From: DASVBE01 sp036375995
GTDB taxonomy: Bacteria > Actinomycetota > Actinomycetes > Streptosporangiales > Streptosporangiaceae
Direction: 5' to 3'
Length of the DNA stretch: 10,143 nt
Assembly (NCBI GenBank): GCA_036375995.1
Contig: DASVBE010000305.1
Location: forward strand, 1-10,143
In this document: positions 1 to 8,313 of the stretch, piece by piece
Position numbering within the stretch: the stretch's first letter is position 1
How the letters are laid out: each line of letters begins with the position of its first letter
Position numbers and translations under genes: made by a program
Notes under the pieces: model-generated
What the model was told of the DNA's origin: nothing
The model's database searches: none
The model's input: the letters and a program-made list of their open reading frames with translations, nothing else

Positions 1-480
1 CTGATTCTCAGTGCTTGTATGACCCGGGCTCGTATGATCCGGCGCCGCCGTGGCCGCGATCGGGCCGCGGGCACCGCCCGGCCGGACCGGGACCAGCGTG
101 CCGCGGCCGCTCTGGCGCAGCAGCCGGGCCAGCCGGGCGGCAACCGCCCGGGTCGACTCCAGCTCGGCCCGCAGCCGGGCGATCTCCGCGTGCGTCTCGG
201 CGAGCGCGAGGCGGCTGCGCCGCTCGGCGTCTTCCAGCTCCAGGATCCGCTTGATCCCGGACAGGTTGACGCCTTCCTCCTGCGACAGCCGCTGCACCTC
301 GCGCAGCACCAGCACGTCACGCAGCGAGTACCGGCGCCCGCGGCCCGCCGACCGGCCGGGCGAGACCAGGCCCAGCCGGTCGTAGGCCCGCAGGGTCTGC
401 GGGTGCATCCCGGACAGCTGCGCGGCGACCGAGATGACATAGACCGGCGTGTCGTCGGACAGCTCGAACTCCCCGGTCAT
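1..480 (-). CDS. hspR: HspR, MerR-family heat-shock repressor (3' end outside window)
   Basis: Transcriptional repressor of the dnaK operon; in Streptomyces, HspR binds HAIR operators with DnaK as co-repressor (family knowledge). The visible 160 codons begin with an ATG at 480 and remain open to base 1, so the C-terminus is missing. Residues about 13-51 form a MerR-type winged helix-turn-helix (YVISVAAQLSGMHPQTLRAY, then a GRGRRYS wing). Residues about 53-82 continue the MerR fold (DVLVLREVQRLSQEEGVNL), and residues 83-125 are an Ala/Glu/Arg/Leu-rich helix fit for a coiled coil. The tail from about 126 is Pro/Gly-rich and probably disordered. The start lies 19 bases after the dnaJ stop, with a purine-rich GGAAGGGGG ribosome site a few bases upstream. 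It is the last visible gene of the operon. The family is usually about 125-155 residues, so little should be missing. Confidence 0.93.
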   Translation of the reverse strand, partial: MTGEFELSDDTPVYVISVAAQLSGMHPQTLRAYDRLGLVSPGRSAGRGRRYSLRDVLVLREVQRLSQEEGVNLSGIKRILELEDAERRSRLALAETHAEIARLRAELESTRAVAARLARLLRQSGRGTLVPVRPGGARGPIAATAAPDHTSPGHTSTENQ

Positions 481-499
481 GTCATCCCCCTTCCCGTGC

Positions 500-1657
500 T
501 CATCCCGCTCTCGCCTGCCGCAGCAACTCGGCCCGCGGGTCGCCGTCCGCGGTCACCTTGCGGTAGCTCTCCAGCGCGTCCCTGGCCTCGCTGTCCAGGT
601 GCTTGGGCACCTGCACATCCACGGTGACCAGCAGGTCGCCGACGGTCCCGTCGGAGCGCCGGACGCCCTTCCCGCGGACCCGGAAGGTCCGGCCGTTCGG
701 GGTGCCCTCCGGGATCCGGAGGCTGACCGGCATCGCCTTGTGCACGGGCACCTTGATGTCCGCGCCGAGTGCCGCCTCGGTGAACGTCACCGGGACGGTG
801 ACGGTCAGGTTGTACCCGCTGCGGCCGAACACCGGGTGCGCGGATACGTGCACCCGCACGTACAGGTCCCCGGCCGGGCCGCCGCGCTCGCCGGGCGCGC
901 CCTTGCCCTTGAGCTTGATCCGCTGCCCGTCGCCGACGCCGGCCGGGATGCGCGCCTGGATGGTCCTGGTGCTCATCGCCCGGCCGCTGCCCGAGCACAC
1001 CGGGCACGGGTCGTCCACCACCAGCCCGCGGCCCCGGCAGGTCTTGCACGGCTCGGACAGCGCGAAGCCGCCCAGGTTCCGGCTGGCCGCCCCGGTGCCC
1101 TCACAGCTGGGGCAGACCCGCGGCACGGTGCCGGCCTTGGCCCCGGTGCCCGCGCAGGACCCGCACGGCCCCTCGCCGGCCAGCCGGAGCGACACGGTCG
1201 CCCCCTCGATGGCGTCGCCGAAGGTCAGCGACGTCTCGGTCTCGATGTCCGCGCCGCGCCGCGGCCGGGCCTGGGTGCCGCCCCCCCGGTGGCCGAACAC
1301 ACCGCCCAGCAGGTCGCCGAGCCGGCCGCCGGTGCTGTTCGGCTGGCCGCCGAAGATGTCACCGAGGTCGAACCCGAAGCCGCCCTGGCCGCCGCCCTGC
1401 CCGGGCATCCGCACGCCGCCGCCGAACAGCGACCGCGCCTCGTCGTACTCCTTGCGGCGCTTCTCGTCGGACAGGACGTTGTACGCCTCGGAGATCTCCT
1501 TGAACTTCTCCTCCGAAGCCGTGTTGCCCTTGTTGGCGTCGGGGTGGTGCTTGCGGGCCAGCTTCCGGTACGACTTCTTGATCTCGTCCGCGGAGGCGTC
1601 CTTGCTGACGCCCAGGACCTTGTAATAGTCCTTCTCGAGGAAGTCCTTGGTGCTCAT
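500..1657 (-). CDS. dnaJ: DnaJ co-chaperone (type I Hsp40, DnaJ1)
   Basis: Cytosolic Hsp40 that delivers unfolded clients to DnaK and stimulates its ATPase. The 385-residue product has all type I parts in order: an N-terminal J domain (about 10-75) with HPD at 38-40; a Gly/Phe-rich linker (about 78-130); a zinc-binding region with four CxxCxGxG repeats starting at Cys165, Cys182, Cys204 and Cys218; and C-terminal substrate-binding beta domains (about 230-350). All eight zinc cysteines are present. The ATG at 1657 has a good GAGGAGAGG ribosome site and follows the grpE stop by 18 bases. Its place in the dnaK operon marks it as the DnaJ1 type rather than the hrcA-linked DnaJ2 of actinobacteria. 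Expression is presumably controlled by HspR through the promoter upstream of dnaK. Confidence 0.97.
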   Translation of the reverse strand: MSTKDFLEKDYYKVLGVSKDASADEIKKSYRKLARKHHPDANKGNTASEEKFKEISEAYNVLSDEKRRKEYDEARSLFGGGVRMPGQGGGQGGFGFDLGDIFGGQPNSTGGRLGDLLGGVFGHRGGGTQARPRRGADIETETSLTFGDAIEGATVSLRLAGEGPCGSCAGTGAKAGTVPRVCPSCEGTGAASRNLGGFALSEPCKTCRGRGLVVDDPCPVCSGSGRAMSTRTIQARIPAGVGDGQRIKLKGKGAPGERGGPAGDLYVRVHVSAHPVFGRSGYNLTVTVPVTFTEAALGADIKVPVHKAMPVSLRIPEGTPNGRTFRVRGKGVRRSDGTVGDLLVTVDVQVPKHLDSEARDALESYRKVTADGDPRAELLRQARAG

Positions 1658-1675
1658 GGCCTCTCCTCGTCCGCG

Positions 1676-2445
1676 TCAGTTCGTGTCTGCTGGTTCCGGG
1701 CCGCCTGCCGGGCTGTCCGTGCCGTTGCCGTCGTCCCCGCCGGGCTCGGCCACCGCGACCCGCGCGGGCCGCAGCGTCCGCTCGCCGATCCGGTAGCCCG
1801 GCTGCAGGACGCGCACGCAGGTGGGCTCGGTCACGTCGGCCGAGTACGAGTGCATCAGTGCCTCGTGCAGGTTCGGGTCGAACGGATCGCCGTCCTCCGC
1901 GTAGCTGATCAGCCCGAGCTTGGCCACGGCCGCCTCGAACGACTCGGCCACTGACTTGAACCCGCCGGTCAGCTCGCCGTGCTCGCGGGCCCGGCCGATG
2001 TCGTCCAGCACCGGCAGCAGCTCACCGAGCACGTTGGCCAGCGCCTGCTCCCGGACCGCGACCCGGTCGCGCTCCACCCGCTTGCGGTAGTTCGCGTACT
2101 CGGCCTGCAGCCGCTGCAGGTCCGCGGTCCGCTCAGCCAGCGCCACCGCTGCGGCGTCCGCCGCCGCGCTGGCCCCGCCGTTGCCGTTCCCGCCGTTGCC
2201 GTGGCCCGCGCCGCCGGGGGCGCCGGGCCCGGCGGGGCCCGGCGGCGGCGCGGCGTGCCTGCCCGGCTGGGGCGCAGCCCCCCCGTGCTGGCTGGAGCCG
2301 TCCGGCCCGCCGGCGCCCTGGCCGGCTGCGCCGGGCGCCGCGCGCTGGCCGGGCTGGCCCGTGTCACGGACCTGCCCGGTCTCCGGGTCGATGCGCCGCC
2401 GGTCCCGGATCACCGGGCCATTGGCCTCCTCTTCAGGTGACGTCA

Positions 2446-2446
<1 letters not shown>
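1676..2446 (-). CDS. grpE: GrpE nucleotide exchange factor with long disordered N-terminus
   Basis: Exchange factor that releases ADP from DnaK and resets the chaperone cycle; it acts as a dimer in the cytosol. The 256-residue protein has a long helix from about 95 (AERTADLQRLQAEYANYRKR), a four-helix region (about 135-180) and the C-terminal beta domain with FDPNLHEAL at 189-197 and the GrpE signature around VLQPGYRIGERTLRPARVAV (213-232). Residues about 28-98 are almost entirely Gly, Pro, Ala, Gln and Asn and look disordered, so the protein is longer than the roughly 200 residues of E. coli GrpE. The tail after about 235 is also low-complexity. The start ATG at 2446-2444 shares one base with the dnaK stop (TGATG), which suggests translational coupling and keeps GrpE in step with DnaK. 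Confidence 0.96.
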
Positions 2447-4302
<1,856 letters not shown>

Positions 4303-4334
4303 GTGATGTCCTTGCGTGTGTCTGTGGTCCGAAA

Positions 4335-4355
4335 GTTGAGTCTTGCTGGCGCAAG
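4335..4355. promoter_or_regulatory. HAIR operator 1 (HspR site, dnaK-proximal)
   Basis: GTTGAGT, seven bases, then GCGCAAG. Against the published HAIR consensus CTTGAGT-N7-ACTCAAG the halves match 6/7 and 5/7, with the exact 7-base spacing. It lies 33 bases upstream of the dnaK start codon. Presence of hspR at the end of the same operon supports autoregulation. Binding itself is inferred. Confidence 0.72.
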
Positions 4356-4382
4356 TCTGGCACCGGGGTTAGCCGAAGTCAA
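4354..4382 (-). promoter_or_regulatory. candidate dnaK operon promoter
   Basis: On the minus strand TTGACT (4382-4377) is followed after 17 bases by CAGACT (4359-4354), a fair -35 and a weak -10 of the housekeeping sigma type. It lies between and partly under the two HAIR repeats, so HspR bound there would block polymerase. The -10 match is only modest and the start site is unmapped. Confidence 0.4.
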
Positions 4383-4386
4383 ATGT

Positions 4387-4407
4387 GTTGAGTCAGGTCG
4401 GCTCAAC
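4387..4407. promoter_or_regulatory. HAIR operator 2 (HspR site, distal)
   Basis: GTTGAGT, seven bases, then GCTCAAC. This is a near-symmetric inverted repeat (inner six bases TTGAGT against CTCAA on the other arm) matching the HAIR consensus CTTGAGT-N7-ACTCAAG at 6/7 and 5/7 positions. Its start is 52 bases from the start of the first HAIR, close to five helical turns, so both sites would face the same side of the DNA. Confidence 0.8.
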
Positions 4408-4430
4408 TTTGCGCTCTGGCTTATCTAACG

Positions 4431-4446
4431 ATCCGGCGAGCCGGAT
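4431..4446 (-). terminator. possible terminator after the PIG-V-like gene
   Basis: Perfect 7-base inverted repeat ATCCGGC-GA-GCCGGAT starting 10 bases after the stop of the PIG-V-like gene and before the HAIR/promoter region of dnaK. A second repeat CCGGCT-C-AGCCGG (4451-4463) spans the stop codon itself. No T-run follows on the minus strand, which is common in actinobacteria, so termination is inferred from position and structure only. Confidence 0.4.
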
Positions 4447-4455
4447 GATTCCGGC

Positions 4456-5670
4456 TCAGCCGGCCCAGTTGCCGGTCATGAACAGCAGCCCGATCGACAC
4501 CGCGACCGGCACCGAGACAGCCAGGTACAGCTGCCCCACCCAGGCCCGCCGGGCCGCGGCCACCGCCAGCCCGCACCAGACCGGCCACAGCAGCAGCAGC
4601 GCCCGCGGCACCGACTCGTACCAGATCGAGGTGGCCAGCGCGCCGATGGTCAGCGCCGTGTACACGGTCTCCGGCCAGCGCCTGCGCACGGCCAGCACGA
4701 TGATGGTGAGCACGCCCGCGGCCACCGCCACGATCTCCAGCTGGAACACGAAGTTGATCGGCGCGGAGAACTCGTGCCCGAACCCGGCCGTCCAGGCCGT
4801 GCGGAACGTGTCGACCGGGTTGGTGACCTTCCGCTGCCAGCCCGCCGTCTCCGCGTGCTGCCAGGCCAGCCAGTCCCCGGTGCGCCCCTGCAGGTACAGC
4901 TCGTAGAGGGCGGGCGGGATGAGCGCGGGCAGCAGGGTCACCAGCGCCTGGATCCGGTGCGCCGGGCGGGCCGGGGGCCGCTCCTCATCCGTCGCGGTGC
5001 CCCAGCCCTCCGGGGTGCGCAGCGCCGCCACGGCCAGGGCGGCCAGCAGGAAGACCCCGTTGATCCGGATGAAGCTGGCCCCGCCGGCCAGCATCGCGGC
5101 GGCCAGCCAGCTACCGCGCCGCGCGGCCAGCCAGGCGGTCAGCGCGAAGGCCAGGAACAGCGCCTCGGTGTACCCGGCGGCCAGGAAGAACGCGGCCGGC
5201 GAGGCGACCATGTACAGCACCGCGGTGGCGCCGGTGCCCGGCCGGTAGTCAAGCTCGGCGATCCGGCCCAGCGCGACCGCGGCCACCCCGCCGGCCACCA
5301 GCGAGACCAGCAGCCCGGACACCGTCCACTGCCGGACCAGCACGTGCATCAGGGCCTGGGCTAGGGGGTATCCGGGAAACAGCGCGACCTGGTCCGGCAG
5401 CGCGTGCCCGGGCGGGCCGAAGTACCCGTACTGGGCGATGTGCTGCAGCCGGTCGGCGTCCCAGTTGTTCCACAGGCCCAGCCACGGCCGGGTGTCGTTG
5501 CTGCTGCCCTGGAGGATGGCGACGGCCGGCCAGGTCAGCGCGAGCACCGCGACCCGGGAGATCAGCCAGACCCGCAGCACGGCCCAGTCCCCGGGGATGA
5601 GCCCGGGGACCCGCCCGACCAGGCGCGACATCGGCGTCGTGCCCCGTTGGGCGTCAGCCAGAGCGGTCAT
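4456..5670 (-). CDS. PIG-V-like GT-C family membrane glycosyltransferase
   Basis: Polytopic membrane protein of 404 residues resembling bacterial members of the PIG-V mannosyltransferase family (GT-C fold), which use polyprenyl-phosphate sugars outside the membrane. Evidence: a hydrophobic segment at about 33-53; an outer loop with the WNNWDADRLQHIAQYGY motif (67-83) containing the candidate catalytic Asp71; ALFPGYPLAQ (96-105); and YTEALFLAFALTAWLAARR followed by an FIRINGVFLL segment (167-209), a pattern typical of the family. Further membrane segments follow to the C-terminus (about 240-255, 308-327, 335-350, 357-372, 378-397). The ATG at 5670 has AAAGG six bases upstream; ATG at codon 14 is an alternative without obvious advantage. 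The sugar and acceptor are unknown. It lies upstream of dnaK in the same direction but has no evident functional link. The last 30 codons are duplicated at 5809-5901. Confidence 0.75.
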   Translation of the reverse strand: MTALADAQRGTTPMSRLVGRVPGLIPGDWAVLRVWLISRVAVLALTWPAVAILQGSSNDTRPWLGLWNNWDADRLQHIAQYGYFGPPGHALPDQVALFPGYPLAQALMHVLVRQWTVSGLLVSLVAGGVAAVALGRIAELDYRPGTGATAVLYMVASPAAFFLAAGYTEALFLAFALTAWLAARRGSWLAAAMLAGGASFIRINGVFLLAALAVAALRTPEGWGTATDEERPPARPAHRIQALVTLLPALIPPALYELYLQGRTGDWLAWQHAETAGWQRKVTNPVDTFRTAWTAGFGHEFSAPINFVFQLEIVAVAAGVLTIIVLAVRRRWPETVYTALTIGALATSIWYESVPRALLLLWPVWCGLAVAAARRAWVGQLYLAVSVPVAVSIGLLFMTGNWAG

Positions 5671-5776
5671 CGTGCACCTTTGCGGACAGACCTCATCAGC
5701 CCGCGCCAGTGCACGGGGCGGGCGTTGCCCCCGCTGCTCTGAGGGTAATCGCTCAGCCCCGGATCCGGGACCGCCG

Positions 5777-5811
5777 TGACCGGGCCTGGCCGGCTCCCGG
5801 GCGGGCGGTCA
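5777..5811 (-). terminator. weak candidate hairpin after the pseudogene stop
   Basis: Arms TGACCG (5777-5782) and CGGTCA (5806-5811) pair perfectly and enclose a GC-rich region with a shorter inner CGGG/CCCG stem (5781-5784 with 5796-5799; these overlap the outer stem by two bases, so both cannot form fully). It begins at the stop codon of the remnant, where a terminator of the lost gene would sit. No T-run. Confidence 0.25.
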
Positions 5812-5901
5812 GCCGGCCCAGTAGTTGTTCATGAACAGCAGCCCGATCATGGCCGCGACCGGCACGGATACGGCCAGGTACAGCTGCCCCACCCAGGCCC
5901 G
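5809..5901 (-). pseudogene. 3'-terminal remnant of a second PIG-V-like gene
   Basis: This stretch matches the last 93 bases (30 codons plus stop) of the neighbouring PIG-V-like gene (4456-4548) at 82 of 93 positions, without gaps and ending at the same TGA. It encodes RAWVGQLYLAVSVPVA followed by AMIGLLFMNNYWAG, against VSIGLLFMTGNWAG in the intact gene. Eight codons differ, five of them changing the residue. Upstream of 5901 a weaker resemblance may continue for about 25 bases with single-base gaps and then disappears. The homology stops at the stop codon on the other side. An open frame can be drawn from an ATG at 6018 (69 residues), but its first 40 residues resemble nothing I recognise and there is no ribosome site. 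Best read as the end of a paralogue lost by deletion; a small one-helix membrane protein is a less likely alternative. Confidence 0.75.
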
Positions 5902-6021
5902 CGCCGTGCCACCATCGCCCGGCCAGCGGGAGAAAGACGTCCCAGCGGTCTGGCCGACGGCGGATCGAGAACGATATAAGGGTATCCGCGAAGATTGCGA
6001 ATTCCGTGTGAGCGTCATACG

Positions 6022-6035
6022 TAAGCGCGTGCTTA
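6022..6035. promoter_or_regulatory. short inverted repeat, possible operator
   Basis: TAAGC-GCGT-GCTTA, perfect 5-base arms, in a less GC-rich patch about 110 bases upstream of the etfD-like start and upstream of a TACGCT -10-like hexamer (6070-6075). Size and place would suit a repressor or activator site, but I do not recognise the consensus. Confidence 0.25.
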
Positions 6036-6084
6036 GCGGGTCCTCCCCGGCGGCCCGGATCGGCAGGGTTACGCTGGCACGACC

Positions 6085-6112
6085 CGGCGGCGGGGCGCGG
6101 GCCCCGCCGCCG
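6085..6112 (+). promoter_or_regulatory. strong GC hairpin in the leader of the etfD-like gene
   Basis: Arms CGGCGGCGGGGC (6085-6096) and GCCCCGCCGCCG (6101-6112) are perfectly complementary over 12 base pairs, all G-C, with a 4-base GCGG loop. It ends about 18 bases before the GAGGAG ribosome site and 31 bases before the GTG start at 6144. No T-run follows. It may be a leader structure that affects transcription or translation, or an accidental product of very high GC. Confidence 0.5.
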
Positions 6113-6143
6113 CCCGGACCGCCGCCGCGTGAGGAGAAACCCT

Positions 6144-8303
6144 GTGGCCGTGCGCATCATCGTCGGGCTGGTCATCACCGCGGCCGCGTTCGCCGTCGCG
6201 GGCCGGCGGCTGTGGTGGCTCTACCGGCTGGCCAGGGCCGGCCAGCCCGCGCCGGAGCGGATCGCCGCGCTCCGCGAGCATCCGGGCCGGGGCGCGGAGA
6301 CGCAGCTCACCGAGGTCTTCGGGCAGCGCAAGCTGCTCCGCTGGTCAGTGCCGGGAGCCGCGCACTTCCTGGTCTTCTGGGGCTTCGTCATCCTGCTGCT
6401 GACAATCATCGAGGCGTACGGCGCCCTGTTCAGCCGGACGTTCGCGATCCCGGTGATCGGGCACTGGGCGTTCGTCGGCTTCCTCGAGGACCTGGTCGCC
6501 GTCGGCGTGCTGGCCGGCCTGATCACGTTCGCGGTGATCCGGCTGCGGCACGAGCCCAAGCGCGAGGGCCGCAAGTCCCGGTTCGACGGCTCGCACCTCG
6601 GCGCGGCCTGGCTGGTGCTGGGCATGATCTTCCTGGTCATCGCCACCCTGCTGATCTACCGCGGGGCGCAGATCAACACCGGGGTGTTCCCCTACTCCCA
6701 TGGCGCGTTCGCGTCCCAGATCGTCGGGCACTGGCTGCACCCGCTCGGCACCGGTGTCAACGACGTGATCGAGACCGTGTTCATACTCGCCCAGCTGGGC
6801 GTGGTGCTCGGCTTCCTGGTGCTGGTCGTCTACTCCAAGCACCTGCACATCTTCCTGGCCCCGCTGAACGTGCTGTTCGCCCGCCGCCCCAGTGGCCTGC
6901 GCGGGCTCGAGCCGATGCGGTCCAACGGCAAGGTGCTGGACTTCGAGGAGGCCGACCCGGACACCGACGTGTTCGGACGCGGCAAGATCGAGGACGCGCC
7001 CTGGAAGTCGCTGCTGGACATGGCCGCCTGCACCGAGTGCGGCCGCTGCCAGTCGCAGTGCCCGGCCTGGGCCACCGGCAAGCCGCTGTCGCCCAAGCTG
7101 CTGATCATGGACCAGCGCGACCACGCCCTGGCCAAGGCCCCGTGGCTGCTGGCCGGCTCGGACGAGGAGCGGGAGCAGCTTCCCGACCTGGTCAAGGCCG
7201 AGGCCGAGCGGCCGCTGGTCGGCGACGAGAAGGCCAACGGGGTCATCCACCCCGACGTGCTCTGGTCCTGCACCAACTGCGGCGCCTGCGTGCAGGAGTG
7301 CCCGGTGGACATCGAGCACATCGACCACATCACGGACATGCGCCGGCACCAGGTGCTGATCGAGTCGGCGTTCCCGGCCGAGGCGTCCACCATGCTGAAG
7401 AACCTGGAGAACAAGGGCGACCCGTGGGGCATGGGCGAGTCCCGGCGGCTGGACTGGGCCGAGGGCCTGGACTTCGAGGTGCCGGTCGTGGACGGGCCGA
7501 TCGGCGACGACGTGCAGTACCTGTTCTGGGTGGGCTGCGCGGGCGCGCTCGAGGACCGGGCCCGCAAGACCACCAGGGCCATCGCCGAGCTGCTGCACAC
7601 CGCGGGCGTGTCGTTCGCGGTGCTCGGCCCGGCCGAGACCTGCACCGGCGACCCGGCCCGGCGGATGGGCAACGAATTCGTGTTCAGCATGCTCGCCCAG
7701 CAGAACATCGAGACGCTGAACGAGGCCGGGGCCCGCACGATCGTGGCCAGCTGCCCGCACTGCTTCAACACGATCGCCAACGAGTACCCGCAGCTGGGCG
7801 GCAATTACGAGGTCATCCACCACACCCAGCTGCTGGCCCGGCTGGTGGCGGAGGGCAAGCTCACCCCGGTCAACCCGGTGAACGAGAAGATCACCTACCA
7901 CGACCCGTGCTTCCTCGGCCGGCACAACAAGGTGTTCACCCCGCCGCGGGAGATCATGGAGAAGGTGCCGGGCGTACAGGCCCAGGAGATGCACCGGTGC
8001 AAGAACCGCGGCTTCTGCTGCGGCGCGGGCGGTGCCCGGATGTGGATGGAAGAGCGGATCGGGAAGCGGATCAACACCGAGCGGATCGACGAGGCGCTCG
8101 GCACCAACCCGGACACGATCTCCACCGGCTGCCCGTACTGCATGGTCATGCTCGGCGACGCGGTCAGCGCCAAGAAGAGCTCGGGCGAGGCCAAGGAGAC
8201 GCTGGAGGTCATCGACGTGGCCCAGGTGCTGGCCCGGTCGGTACGCCGGCCGGAGGCGCCCGCCGCCGCGGGGGCGCCCGAGCCGGAGCCGGCCGCGGAC
8301 TGA
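6144..8303 (+). CDS. etfD: EtfD-like membrane iron-sulfur oxidoreductase (ETF:menaquinone oxidoreductase type)
   Basis: Membrane-bound Fe-S oxidoreductase of 719 residues built like HdrE fused to HdrD. The N-terminal 240 residues are a NarI-like membrane domain with about five helices (about 5-20, 72-92, 112-132, 152-171, 210-230) and histidines suitable as haem b ligands (His74, His107, His196, His233). Two ferredoxin-like 4Fe-4S motifs follow: Cys296-299-302-306 and Cys376-379-382-386, each ending CP. Two CCG domains complete it: the first with Cys465, Cys500 and Cys537/540, the second with Cys589, Cys625-Cys626-Gly and Cys663/666. The architecture matches M. tuberculosis Rv0338c (EtfD), linked to electron transfer from EtfBA to menaquinone in fatty-acid oxidation; that role is inferred here, and the M. 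tuberculosis protein is longer. The GTG at 6144 is preferred because GAGGAG sits about eight bases upstream; an in-frame GTG at 6129 overlaps that ribosome site. No etfAB lies in the window. Confidence 0.85.
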   Translation: MAVRIIVGLVITAAAFAVAGRRLWWLYRLARAGQPAPERIAALREHPGRGAETQLTEVFGQRKLLRWSVPGAAHFLVFWGFVILLLTIIEAYGALFSRTFAIPVIGHWAFVGFLEDLVAVGVLAGLITFAVIRLRHEPKREGRKSRFDGSHLGAAWLVLGMIFLVIATLLIYRGAQINTGVFPYSHGAFASQIVGHWLHPLGTGVNDVIETVFILAQLGVVLGFLVLVVYSKHLHIFLAPLNVLFARRPSGLRGLEPMRSNGKVLDFEEADPDTDVFGRGKIEDAPWKSLLDMAACTECGRCQSQCPAWATGKPLSPKLLIMDQRDHALAKAPWLLAGSDEEREQLPDLVKAEAERPLVGDEKANGVIHPDVLWSCTNCGACVQECPVDIEHIDHITDMRRHQVLIESAFPAEASTMLKNLENKGDPWGMGESRRLDWAEGLDFEVPVVDGPIGDDVQYLFWVGCAGALEDRARKTTRAIAELLHTAGVSFAVLGPAETCTGDPARRMGNEFVFSMLAQQNIETLNEAGARTIVASCPHCFNTIANEYPQLGGNYEVIHHTQLLARLVAEGKLTPVNPVNEKITYHDPCFLGRHNKVFTPPREIMEKVPGVQAQEMHRCKNRGFCCGAGGARMWMEERIGKRINTERIDEALGTNPDTISTGCPYCMVMLGDAVSAKKSSGEAKETLEVIDVAQVLARSVRRPEAPAAAGAPEPEPAAD

Positions 8304-8313
8304 GCCCGCACCA

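Larger units (their letters stand above)
5671..6143. other. gene-free interval between PIG-V-like gene and etfD-like gene
   Basis: This 473-base stretch has no intact gene I can support. It holds the leader of the minus-strand PIG-V-like gene (a TACCCT -10-like hexamer at 5747-5742, no convincing -35); a 12-bp palindrome CCCGGATCCGGG (5758-5769); the truncated paralogue remnant (5809-5901); a less GC-rich patch at about 5960-6035 that includes TATAAG (5975-5980) and a TAAGC-N4-GCTTA repeat; a TACGCT -10-like hexamer (6070-6075); and a GC hairpin (6085-6112) before the etfD-like start. Confidence 0.7.

Noticed and set aside
449..1954. A 501-codon plus-strand frame opposite dnaJ and grpE.
   Set aside because: No domain is visible, composition is that of a shadow frame, and it is opposite two well-supported chaperone genes.
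4303..4455. A CIRCE element (HrcA operator) upstream of dnaK.
   Set aside because: No TTAGCACTC-N9-GAGTGCTAA-like sequence is present; the repeats there match HAIR instead.
5809..6018. A 69-residue minus-strand frame as a complete small membrane protein.
   Set aside because: Only the last 30 codons are recognisable and they copy the neighbouring gene's tail. There is no ribosome site at the ATG, and the first 40 residues look non-coding.
6129..6143. GTG at 6129 as the start of the etfD-like protein.
   Set aside because: This codon overlaps the GAGGAG ribosome site that serves the in-frame GTG at 6144, and it has no ribosome site of its own; it would add only five residues.
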